Shown: in pieces, positions 1-11,100 of the stretch
Position numbering within the stretch: position 1 is the first letter of the stretch
Layout of the letters: each line of letters begins with the position of its first letter
Assembly (NCBI RefSeq): GCF_007860105.1
Contig: NZ_SJPU01000002.1
Location: 146,837 to 210,836 of the forward strand
Direction of reading: 5' to 3'
Length of the DNA: 64,000 nt
DNA from: Allorhodopirellula heiligendammensis
GTDB lineage: Bacteria; Planctomycetota; Planctomycetia; Pirellulales; Pirellulaceae
The notes under the pieces: model-generated
Databases searched by the model: none
Seen by the model: only the letters and a program-made list of their open reading frames with translations
Told to the model about the DNA's origin: nothing
Position numbers and translations under genes: made by a program

Positions 1-64
1 CCATCGTGATGGCAACTGCACCGTCGATCCCAGGATCACAGTCGAGTATGATTTTTCGTGACAT
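1..64 (-). CDS. nucleoside hydrolase, N-terminal fragment cut by window edge
   Basis: Read on the minus strand, an ATG at 64 opens a frame of 21 codons that continues past the left edge. The peptide contains KIILDCDPGIDGAVAI, which matches the N-terminal metal and ribose binding motif of inosine-uridine type nucleoside hydrolases (usually DxDPGxDDAxA). These enzymes cleave the N-glycosidic bond of ribonucleosides for purine and pyrimidine salvage. The second Asp of the usual DD pair is Gly here, so substrate or activity may differ from classical IunH. The gene is divergent from trpD, with a spacer of about 110 bp. Only the N-terminus is visible, so the family call rests on one motif. Confidence 0.7.
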   Translation of the reverse strand, partial: MSRKIILDCDPGIDGAVAITM

Positions 65-124
65 GCCCTTCAGTCTAGGAACTCCGCCCCCGGTGGAGAA
101 GAGGAGAAGGGACAAGATAAGCCT

Positions 125-172
125 ACTCTCCCACTCTCCCACTCTCCCACTCTCCCACTCTCCCACGCTCCC
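125..172 (+). repeat. octamer tandem repeat (ACTCTCCC) abutting trpD start
   Basis: Five perfect copies of ACTCTCCC and one imperfect copy (ACGCTCCC) run head to tail and end two bases before the trpD ATG. The tract occupies the place where a Shine-Dalgarno sequence would sit and is pyrimidine-rich. A purine-rich stretch (GAGAAGAGGAGAAGGGA) lies just upstream of it. Gain or loss of units would change the leader length without touching the reading frame. Confidence 0.9.
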
Positions 173-174
173 AC

Positions 175-1182
175 ATGCTCGACTTCCCTACCGCAACCGC
201 TCTCGCCCTTGCTGGCACCGATCTGACGTCGGAGCAGACCGGCCACCTGATTGACACCATGCTGCGTGGCGAAGCCGCTGAGGAGAATATTGGCGAGTTG
301 CTGCTTGCCCTTCGCGAGAAAGGCGAGTCGGTCAGCGAACTCGTCGGGGCGGCCACGGCGATGCGCGGTCACATGACGCGCATCGAGCATGGGCACGATA
401 TCCTGCTTGATACCTGCGGTACGGGTGGCAGCGGATCGGGCACTTTTAACATTTCGACCGCGGTGGCAATCCTGGCAGCGGCGTGCGGCGTGGCAGTCGC
501 CAAACATGGTAACCGGGCGGCCACAAGTCGCTCGGGATCGGCCGACGTTCTCGAGCACCTCGGAGTGCCCATTGAATCCGACGCTGCCGAAGTCGCACGC
601 AGCCTCAACGATATCGGCATCTGTTTCTGCTTTGCCGCAAAATTGCATCCAGCAATGCGTCACGTCGTCGCCATTCGGCGCCGCCTCGGCGTGCCAACAC
701 TGTTTAACTTGCTCGGACCGCTATGCAATCCCGCCGCCGCCACGCATCAACTTCTCGGTACCGTCTCACCGATCGCGCAAGCTAAGATCGCGGCAGCGCT
801 GAGCCAGCTCGATACTCAGCGAAGCTTCGTCGTGCGTGCCGAAGATGGTCAAGACGAAATTTCACTCGATGGAATCACGCAGTGCATCGAAGTCTGCTCG
901 TCAGAGCAAACCAAGCATCATTGGACCGCCACTGACTTCGGACTCCCTGCAGCGAAGGCGGAGGCGCTCGTCGTCGCCGACCCAGCCGAGAGCGCTCAAG
1001 TCATTCGCGACATCTTTGCAGGTCAACCCGGCCCTCCACGCGACACCGTCATCGCCGGCTGCGCCGCCGCACTCCTCCTAGTCGGAAAATCGGACAATTT
1101 GCAGCAAGCCGCGCGCATCGCCGCAGACGCCATCGACAGCGGCGCGGCCCAAGAAAAAATGCGACAACTCTGTCGAAGGTAG
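175..1182 (+). CDS. trpD: anthranilate phosphoribosyltransferase
   Basis: The 335-residue product is the usual length for TrpD, which transfers the phosphoribosyl group of PRPP to anthranilate in tryptophan synthesis (cytoplasmic). The glycine-rich PRPP-binding loop CGTGGSGSGTFN is at about residues 81-92, and the conserved KHGNRAATSRSGSADVLE motif follows at 110-127. The N-terminal helical domain and the later FNLLGPLCNPA motif are also present. The ATG at 175 is preceded directly by an octamer repeat and has no normal ribosome binding site, so initiation may be leader-dependent or weak. No other trp gene is nearby; scattered trp genes would not be surprising. Identification is firm. Confidence 0.95.
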   Translation: MLDFPTATALALAGTDLTSEQTGHLIDTMLRGEAAEENIGELLLALREKGESVSELVGAATAMRGHMTRIEHGHDILLDTCGTGGSGSGTFNISTAVAILAAACGVAVAKHGNRAATSRSGSADVLEHLGVPIESDAAEVARSLNDIGICFCFAAKLHPAMRHVVAIRRRLGVPTLFNLLGPLCNPAAATHQLLGTVSPIAQAKIAAALSQLDTQRSFVVRAEDGQDEISLDGITQCIEVCSSEQTKHHWTATDFGLPAAKAEALVVADPAESAQVIRDIFAGQPGPPRDTVIAGCAAALLLVGKSDNLQQAARIAADAIDSGAAQEKMRQLCRR

Positions 1183-1392
1183 GCGCGAATGGGACTACGG
1201 AAATGTCATTCGCCTGTTGTCGGTAGGCCGGGGTGTCCAAGCTGCAGCTGCACGTGACTGCAAATCGGCATTTACCTTTCCAACATCACCCCGCACTGCT
1301 CGCAATTCGGTCAATGAACGTGGGATTGGCTCGCTGAAACGTTAGAACCATATGCCGAGACGTCCGCAGGGACTCCGCGTTTTGCCATGCCC

Positions 1393-2088
1393 TCAATACG
1401 GCGTGACTCGCCGTCGCTCAGCTCGTTTGCGTTGGCTGTAGAAACAGCCCGCGATGAGAATCAGCGTCGTGAGGGCGGCCGGTTCAGGGACCGCGGCGAT
1501 CGCGCCGGTCAGTTGAATCGTTGCTGCGGGTGTTGAACCTGCGAGTGGACTGAATCCGAAGACTCCGTCGCTGCGTGCGGCCTGACTGCCAATCAAACGA
1601 AACTCGGCCGAGCGAGCGGTGCGAGCTGTCAAGTCGATCCGCGGCATGTAGGGATCGAGTCGAAAGGGTGTGCTGAGCGACAGCAGGTTCTCAAATGATG
1701 CACCATCGAAGCTTGCAAAAATATCGACCACCTCTGGACCGAGCGCCGAACTGAACGCGATGTCTAAAGTGCCCAAGTCAATCGGCAACGTACTTTCGTA
1801 TCCAAAGGTGATGAATTGACCGGGGGTGGCTGCACCAGTTGAGAAACCCTGGTACGCAAGAGTGCCGCTGCCACGCCGGTATGTCAGCCCGATCGCAGTT
1901 AACGGGTTCGCCATGATGCCAGCACTGAATACTTGCGATGGCGCCGTCCCGTCCACAGTCTCATTCGGCGCGTACGATAGGATCAGCCCCGCGGAGACGG
2001 AAGCGCTACCGATGCACACGGCAACAGCGAAACACAGTGGCACGATGACAGCGATACGGACGGATGAAAGAAACGATGGGACGTTCAT
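1393..2088 (-). CDS. PEP-CTERM sorting domain protein, exported
   Basis: From the ATG at 2088 the product has about 231 residues. It starts with a signal peptide (hydrophobic stretch around IAVIVPLCFAVAVCIG). It ends with VPEPAALTTLILIAG, a short hydrophobic segment, then a basic tail (RKRAERRR), which is the PEP-CTERM tripartite signal recognised by exosortase. The middle is a beta-rich domain of unknown function. The frame stays open to a TTG at 2148 that overlaps the stop of the giant upstream gene, but the ATG fits the signal peptide better. It lies directly downstream of that giant gene on the same strand and may be co-transcribed. No exosortase gene is in the window. Confidence 0.75.
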   Translation of the reverse strand: MNVPSFLSSVRIAVIVPLCFAVAVCIGSASVSAGLILSYAPNETVDGTAPSQVFSAGIMANPLTAIGLTYRRGSGTLAYQGFSTGAATPGQFITFGYESTLPIDLGTLDIAFSSALGPEVVDIFASFDGASFENLLSLSTPFRLDPYMPRIDLTARTARSAEFRLIGSQAARSDGVFGFSPLAGSTPAATIQLTGAIAAVPEPAALTTLILIAGCFYSQRKRAERRRVTPY

Positions 2089-2144
2089 GACAGACTGCTC
2101 AGCGTAGGGTGTTGTGTGCGGACGGATGTGATCGGCGGTTTGTT

Positions 2145-5100
2145 TCAAGCGAGTGAAGCAAACACAGCGTCAACGGCTTCGGTCAGTGAAGTGAGTTCGT
2201 CATCGGTGGGCTTGCGGCTGGGTCGCGATGATTCGTTGAGATGATTGGCCAGGGCCAACAGATCAAGCGGATCAATTTGGTTGTCGCCAACCACATCGAG
2301 GTAGATGGGATTTTGCGGGTCGACCGGCGGTGGTTCGGTTTCCGAATGGGTCTCCAAGTAGTTCTTCAGGATGAATAGATCGAATGGATCGACAACACCG
2401 TTGTTGTCGACGTCGAATCGATTGATTGGGTTTTGGTTCGGAAACGGTGTGTCAATGACAAGCGATGCCGACTCAAACACAACCTCCGTCCAAGGCACTG
2501 AGGTCCCATCAATGAGGGCTGGTGACAGGATGCCGGGCAGCGGTGAGATGCGGACGCTACCGTGACCGACTGCCGTCATCGCGATGGTGGCCAAGCGGAC
2601 CCACGATCCACCCGCCGCAAAATCGCTGTCCTGGGTCAGGCCCCCGGCATCATCGACTAGGCCCGCCGACGCCACGATGCTGCCTCGCTGCGAGATCGCA
2701 AATGCTCCATTGAGCTGAATCGAGTCCGCCGTCAATCCAACTTGCGCCGGATTCATCGAAACGTCTACAAATAGACCGGCGAGTCCGGGATCTTTTCCAC
2801 TCGTCGTTTGCACCCAGATTTCAGTCATGAACGCCTTGCCCTCATCGAGCCTTTCCAATCCCACTGGCGGAGTCGACGCGGTGGAGGACGCGAACACGGA
2901 GACCGCGCGAATTCGAACTCGCTGTAGCGATGCTTCTGCGCGGTTTGGTTCGGCCGGGATCCTACTGAACTGTAACTCTTCAAGAGATGGCGAGATGTCC
3001 ATCTTTGAAGCAACGTCATCACTGATCGTGCCGAGGCTCGCCATGGCTCCCACGTCGGAGTCGGACGCTATCTGTGTGGTGGAGAGTCCGGCCACGAACA
3101 TCGTCGTAGAACCCGCTGGAGGATCCGATGGCACGTCCGGAGGCAGCACCCAAAATTCGCCAATGCCAACTGTGATCGCATCGACCAATCCATCGTCGAT
3201 CACCGTGTCCGCAATCGTCGAATCACCCTGGATCAAACGCGCGTTCAACGATGCTTCACCAACACCGCTCACCAGCGCCGCGATCCGTTCGGACACCGGA
3301 ATGTCACGATTCCATTCCTGTTGGATCAGCAACAGTCGCTTCATCAGTTCGGTCCGGTTGGAATCAAATGTCGGCGGGAAAAACCGAACGTCACCGCCAA
3401 TGATCAGATCATCGTCGCTCCCGCCCGCGATCGTGTCGCTGCCACTGCGACCGATCAACACATCATTTCCATTGCCACCGAAGAGTATCTGTCCCCCATA
3501 GATCAGGTTGTCCGATGCATTGCCCGTGAGGAAGGCGACGGCCGAATCACTAATCAGATTTTCAAATTGCGATCCATCTCGGATGCCATCGCCGATCAAG
3601 TCGAATGTGATGCGGTTGGCTCCACTGCTGAATCCGGGAACCAATTCAGGGGGATCGGCCGTACCAGCTGCAGCAAAATTGGCTAGCGAAAAGGTGTTCA
3701 CGAACGTGGGCAGCACAATAGTATCGCTGCCCCCGTCGACCAACGATCCGTCCATCACCGACGCCGGGTACTCGACCAAAATATTATCGGCGTCGACGGA
3801 ACCAAACAGCTTTTGGAAGATGTAGGTATCATCGCCGGGACCACCGGCTAGACGGTTGCGTCCGGCACTACCAAACAACACGTCACGGTCGCGTCCACCG
3901 TCAAGATCGTCGTCACCCGAACCCGCGTCCAACACGTCGTCACCTCGCCCGCCGCGAAGTAGGTCGTTCCCACTGCCGCCAGACAATTCGTTCGCAAAAT
4001 CGTCGCCCAGAATGGTGTCATCGCCAATCGACCCCCGGACGTCTTCGATCCTGGTCGACAGATCGCCTACGAAAACCGTTCGCGAACCGCCTGCCGTCGT
4101 GCTGCCATGGGACGCGATCACCAAATCGGTCTCGTCAAAATTGAGATTGACCAGCAGATCGACCGCATCGGCCGCCGACAAGCTCGAGAACACGATTTCA
4201 TCCCTGCCGCCTGAATCCAAAATGGTTTCGACTTCGGGCACCGCTCCGGTCCCTCCGGAAAATCGCCGCAACGTATCGAATCGATAGGAGTCGTTACCGT
4301 CGCCACCATCGAGTACGTCGTTACCGAATCCTCCGTACAGTTCATCGTCGCCATCGCCACCGAACAAATGATTATCTCCATCGGATCCGCGAATGATGTC
4401 GGTTCCGCGACTGCCTGCTGCATCTTCGATGCTAGCCGCATCGAAGATGATTGACGTAGAGGAATAGACGGCAAAGCCGGCTGCCAAATCAATATCGACA
4501 ATCGACGAACCGCCCCCGAAAAGCTGATCCGGGACATCTGACAAGTCCAATCGATCGACCCCGCCACCCGCCGCTTCGAGGATGGTGTCGTCTTGTGAGG
4601 TATGGTCGTCGCCAAAGCGGTAAACGTCGTTCCCCGCAAGCCCGATCATCGTGTCATCGCCGGGACCGCCAAAGATCGAGTTATCAGCAGCGTTGCCCGT
4701 GATGGAATCATCCCCACTGCCGCCGACCACGTTTTCGAACTGGGTCGCGCCGGTTGCGACCACGCGAGTTGTCGTGCCGAAACGGACCACGTTGCTGTTC
4801 GCACCGGAGATATCAATCGTCAAATCATTGGTGAAGGACGAGAGTTCCAAGGTATCGTCTCCACCGCCGGCAAACTCACGCACCTTATCCTGTTCAATGC
4901 TCGATCCATCCAACCTGTACACGTCGTCTCCGTCGCCGCCGCGGTAGTCCTGGCGGCCTGCGATGTCAACAAACAGGTCCGCATAGGCCGAACCGATGAT
5001 GGTCACGTTATCGAGACTGGCGATCGAATGGTTGACAGCGCTGATGTCGCGAAACCCATGCGACGCGATCACGCCATCGGACAAATCGACATCAACCCCG

Positions 5101-8100
5101 ACGTCGTCTACCAATCCAGAAAAATCAAGTGCGAACGCGCTGCCGTCCAAGAATATGGAATCATCATCACCCGAGACCGCATCAAAGAACACAAACGTGT
5201 CACCACCAGGACTCGTTCGCAGCATGTTTTTCCCGGGGCCGCCGATAATGATGTCGCCGGCACTTCCACCTGATATATCATCGTCGCCGATATTTCCATC
5301 CAAGCGATTGACGCCCCCATTCCCAAGAATCTTGTCATCTCCATGAGTGCCGACCACATTTTCCAAATTGGCGAACGACGTGCTGGTAACGGCTCCGACA
5401 ACCGGGTCACTAAACAGTGCGAGTTGTGCCAGTGATATTGGCGACGCTGCGACATCAACAAGAGAGAAATTCACCTCGTCGCCTTTGTCAGAACCCGTCT
5501 CGACGATTTGATCGGTTCCGAATGGGGCCGCTGCCGAACCGCTGAAGACGTACTGGTCGTTGCCGTTGTTCCCTACCAATATGTCGTCGTTCGCCAGACC
5601 ATTGAGTACGTCGTCGCCTGGGCCCCCGATCAATGTGTCTTTACCTGCACCGCCTGTCAGAACGACGGGTCCGGCATACGTTTCATTTTGCAATGTCGGA
5701 CCGGAATCGTCTGCAAACAAGTAAACGACCTCAATCGATTCGAACGTGTCAGTGCCCTGGCCCTTCACTTCCGCAGCGAACACGGATTGATCTCCGACGG
5801 CTCGCTGACGGAGTTGGTCGGTTCCGTCGCCGCCGACAATATGATCGTTCTCTGATTCATCGTTGGGCAATGTCGCAGGATCGACATCATCGCCGCCCCA
5901 TAGAATATCGTCGCGATCTTGACCGTTGATGTCATCGCGACCGGCACCTCCGTAGATCGTGTCGGATTGGCCAATCGATTGGTACATTAAAGGATCGACT
6001 GTGTTGTCACCTCGAATCAAATCGTCTTCGCCGTGTCCCTGAATGATATCGCTGCCATCGGGCACGCAGACAAGTTGTGAGGTCAGACATTCGTCTGCCG
6101 CGGTGAGCGCGTCGGCGGCAACTCCGAGGTCCAGCAATTCGCCTTCGCCTCGTATGCCGTGCGGCATCGGTAACATTACGAGATCAAGTTCTGAGACTTC
6201 CAACCTTCCCAACAGGACGGAAGCCATCTCAGGAGCTGCGAATGTGCCCGAGTCAAATCCAGCAGCAACACTCGCCGCTGCTTCAAGATTATCCAACGCC
6301 GCAATATCAATGACTGGAATGGTCGGCGATAATATCACCTCGACCGCTGGATCGATCCCACTTGCGATGCGAGTTCTCATCATCGCGACGTCACCAACAT
6401 CGACTCGCCCGCTCTCGTTGAGATCCAACCGCCGACCCAACCGCCCCGCATCCTCCACAAATAACCCCAACGCCTCAGCGACCAGATCCAGATCCACGTC
6501 GTCGACCACGCTGTCGTCGTTCATGTCAAAACGATCCACAATGATGCGTGGGTCGTCGGGTATGTACAATTGAGGCCGCGTCTGGCCGACTGTTGAAACC
6601 ACAATCGATGATGCGGCGAACTCCGGTGCAAACGAAAGACGCGGTTGGAGTTGATCGTCTTGCGAGGTTTCACCATCCTCGGCACCAAATACCAGTGTGG
6701 CGAACTTTCGGTAACCGGTTGTGAATGTCGTATTGGCTCCCAATGACGCCGAAAGGTTGCCAACCGTTCCGCGACCTGCCTCCTCCGCGGGCCCATCATC
6801 AAACGTCGGAATGCTACGATCATCCGTGAACGCGCCGCCATAAAGGATGTTTTCGTACGCCGTCGTGAACTGAGTTTGATAATTCAGCGTGGTCGTTACC
6901 GAATCAGCATCGCCCTCTGCGCCCCCGCCGCTGACCCACAGCTCGACCAGATAATTCTCTCCTTCGCCAATCGCTGTTCGAGTTTCCGGTGGTTGCGCGA
7001 GTACCACATCCGGGTTGGCAGCTTGCGTCAGCACGACGTGAATTTCGGAAGCCGGCGTGTTGCCGAAATCGGTGTTGTTCAAAATCGATTCGTAATCGGC
7101 CGCCAACAAGTATCCGCCCAGCGGCGATGTCGCAACCGTGCTGGGTAACAGCGGATCGGCCGCAATCACCAACCCCGCAGCGTTGGTGGCCGTGGTCAGC
7201 GAATACGTATCCGGGGGCAGTGTCAATTCGAACATCCCCGTTTCGACTTCAGCAGTGGTCGGATTGTCCGCCGAGGTTCCTATGGGAAACAATGTTCCCA
7301 ACCCGCCCCTGGTTACCAAGTTCATTTCCACGCCCGCCATGCCGGGCTCATTGGCTTGCTGCACCCCGTCGCTATTAAGGTCTAAGAATTGAATGCCGCT
7401 CAGGATGGCTGCACGAGCAAGTCCGAAGTCGAGAGACGAGGCAGATTCGCGTGCCGCTAAAGTCACCGAATAGGACGGATCGGTGCCGAATGGGGCGAAC
7501 GGCGCAGTCGCTGCGGAAAGCGGCGGTAACACGACTTCAACTCGATAGCTGCCCGCGTCGAGTGAATCGATCGACCACTGTCCAATCTCCAGTTTGGGGT
7601 CAATCGTGCCGTCGCCATTGAGATCGATTGGGCCTGTTGTGATCTCGGCGGCGATCAGGTTGTCGGCATCATAAATTCGAATGGTCACTCCGTCCAAAAG
7701 TGGTTCGGAATCCAGCGGTCGACCGGCGGCGTCGAGCGTTCGCACGGCGTTGCGGTCCAGATCGCGAAACACGTTGCCGGAAAGCAGAATCGGTACAGAC
7801 TCGATCGGCGGCGGGGGCGCCGCTGCCGAACAGGACGTGATCGAGTAGCCACCGGGGGTCAGCGGCACGATCGCCTCAAACGAAACTCCCGCCTCATCGA
7901 TGCCGCGGTCGGTGGTACCACCGTGAATTGTGTTTTGACCTGCCGACCCACAGATGAAATCATCATCAGGCCCACCTTCGATGTAGTCCGCATCAGGACC
8001 ACCGACGCCGCCGACTTCGATCCGATGGGCAATGATCACGTCATTGCCCCAACCGCCGAACAGATCATCTTTCCCATCGTCACCGATCAACAAATCATTC

Positions 8101-11100
8101 CCGATCCCGCCGATGACGTAGGGATCATCACCGGCACCCGCATCAATGAAATCATCGCCCTCGTCACCACGAATGGAGTCATTTCCAGACCCGCCACGAA
8201 TGGTGTCGTTGCCTCTCATGCCCAAGACCAGATCGTTCCCCGGCCCCGCATTGATCGTGTCGTCTCCAGAATTACCAAAAATCTGATCGTCACCATTGCC
8301 GCCATCAATCGTTTCGCGTCCTGGTCCGCCAGCAATAATATCGTCACCATCGCCGCCGTCGATCAGATCATTGCCTCCGTCGCCGCCCAGGATATCGCGA
8401 CCGCCATTTCCGCTGATCTCATCGTCATCCAACCCGCCAAGGATTGTGTCACGCTCGCGGCCACCCTCCAAAACGTCGGTGCCCGCCCCTCCGTGGGCAA
8501 AGATCGGCAGTGGGAAGTTGGCAGCGGTTGCTTCGTCGCCGTCGCCCACCCGCAGATTCAATTGATCGACACCCAGCCCACCGTCGAACAGAATCTGGGT
8601 GACACCAGCGTATTGTCGGTCCAGCCCCATGCCGATGACTTGCACAATTCCGGGAGCGATCCAACGGAGCGTGAAGTCTTCGGACGTGTCACTGGCACCT
8701 CTGCCTCGTTGTCGCGCGAATGCACCGGAGTGAACAATCAACGTGCCTTCGCGAGCGACCTCCTGTCCATCTACCATTGGGCCTGTTACCAGCGAGCGTA
8801 AATAATCGGGCAGAACGTTGCTGAAACCATCTGTTTCACCGCCACCATCGGCGACGTGCGCTGGATTGACGGCGGGACACAAACCACCGTTATCAGCCTG
8901 GAAAATGATCACATCGATGATGTCGATTGAACCTTCAAAGAACAACACTTTGAAAACGACTCGCAAAATTGCACGCACGCGGGCTTCCAGATCGAACACG
9001 CACTGGATGCCCTCGTCTTCAATGATGCCAATGAGTTCGTCGATATAGAGTTTGCCATTGTTATCGGGATCGCGAAAATTGGCTCCCAGTTCGCCGCGAA
9101 TCTCACCCTCGATTCCCGCCGATGCCACGCCTACATCCAATAGTGCGGCTAGCGAAACGCCTAGTGAAAACACAAACTCTTCGATGTCCACGTCGGTGTC
9201 CGGGTCCAAATCGCCCAAATAAAATCCGTCTAGCAACCCACCGGTTTTCAAACCCCGGGTGTCCAAGCCGACCAGCAGATCGATGCTGAATCCGACGTCC
9301 AGTCCAACGCCAACCGAGATCGGCGGCACGGGGAAGATCGGGAACGTTTGCGACCAACCAAAATCGAGTTCCAGTTTTGGGATGTCCCAGACTACGAGGT
9401 CGACCGTTTGTCCCAACAGCAGTTTGATGATATTGGAGGGCTCAAAGATCGGAAACGAAATCCCCAGTCCATCATCGTCTTCTTCGCCGCCTGCCGGTTC
9501 CGCCGACAGACTGCTGACCAGCGAGGTCGCTCGCTCGCCCAAACTACCGAAGGGATCGTCATTGGTATCGTTGTCCACTGATAAGCCATCACCGCCATCG
9601 AGCGAAGTGCCAAACGCCAAGTCGTTGGAAACCACACCGTCGCCGTTGAACTGAATACTTCCAAAGTTCAAGATTAAATCTTCGCTGTCTGGGCCTTCGG
9701 GGCCGAGTAGCTCCGCTATCTTGCCAGTCACGTCGTCAATGCCAACGATCACCGACACGAACTTCCGTGCCGCCGCTGCCGCCCCGGGCGACATCTCGGC
9801 CAGTGCCAAATCCAGCAGCGTCACCGGGTCCGCACCCGCCAGCACCGCCAAATCACTGACCCCGGGAATCGGAGTCGTCAGCAAGTCCACTACGTCGCGG
9901 ACCGGACCAATCACATCGTCCAGTTTTCGGATCGTCGGCGCGATCGTCTTGCCCAAGAATTCGCCCAGATTCAACTCGATATTGTTGAGTGCGAAATACA
10001 GTCCCTCGTTGACGAACCCGCTGCCTGTACTGAACGTGAATCCCCAGCCAGCCTGCAACTCCGTGCTGACCTCCGCCAGATCAAAACCGGTCCTCGCCCG
10101 CACGTCCAAATCGATATTCACTCCTCCACCACCCGAGATCGTGGCACTGCTGAACACATCTGTCACCGCCAACGTTTCATTGGCATCCCAATCGATTGCC
10201 AGATCCGCATGGGCCCGAGTCTGCTCCTCATCTGACATGGGGTCGGCCCCCGCCGCGATCTCTTCGTCCGTCTCGATGTCATCGCTCGCGGACACATTTA
10301 AAATGAATAAATCCATCTCCAACGCGGTGCCCGGCGTGATTCCTGCATCAATTGACGCCGTGATTTCCGGCAGATCACCGGTGATCAGATAAAACCCATT
10401 ATCGCGGCTGACGCCCATGCCAAGATTCAAACCAAGCGTCAGTGCAGCGGTCACACCGCCGGAGGCCGACAGGGGCAGCGGTCCAAAATTGGAATCAAAA
10501 TCAACATTCAAAAGGTCGAATCGTTTCGACAAGTTGGTTCGGATTTCGAACGTTCGTTGATCCAAGACAACCTCAATCTGATCGCCACTGGCATCGATCG
10601 GGTTCCCCATTGCGTCTTCGGCTGGAATGAATCCGAATTCTTGCAACGCCTCGGTCAGTTCGCGATCCAGATTGAACTTCACTGCATCGAGCGTTCCGCC
10701 AAAATTTTGGAGTTGTTCGCGAATCGGTGTCACGATGCGATCATTGAGCTGCTCAATCAGCTCACCGACATCCTCCAACCCGCCACCAATCAGCGGCACG
10801 TCATCGAGGTTGTCTGTCAACTGAGTCGATAACGTTCCCAAAAACGTTTCGATGCCTGCCAGAATCGTGAGCAGATCAAAATCAAGTTCGCTGAACAGGG
10901 ACGACAAGCGATCGGTATCAACGGTGAAACTTGATGCCGACAGATCCGACAGCGGAATCCTCACCTCGAGGATATCTTCCACGGTCCGTCCCAACAGGCT
11001 CGCGTCGATACTGGCGGCGATCTCTCCGTCCAGTTCCGTATCAATCGTCAGTGTCGAAAAGTCATCGATCGATCCGTACGGTCCGACGGTCGCCGTCGAC

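Noticed and set aside
125-172. CRISPR-like interpretation of the octamer tract
   Set aside because: Units are contiguous 8-mers without spacers; this is a simple tandem repeat.
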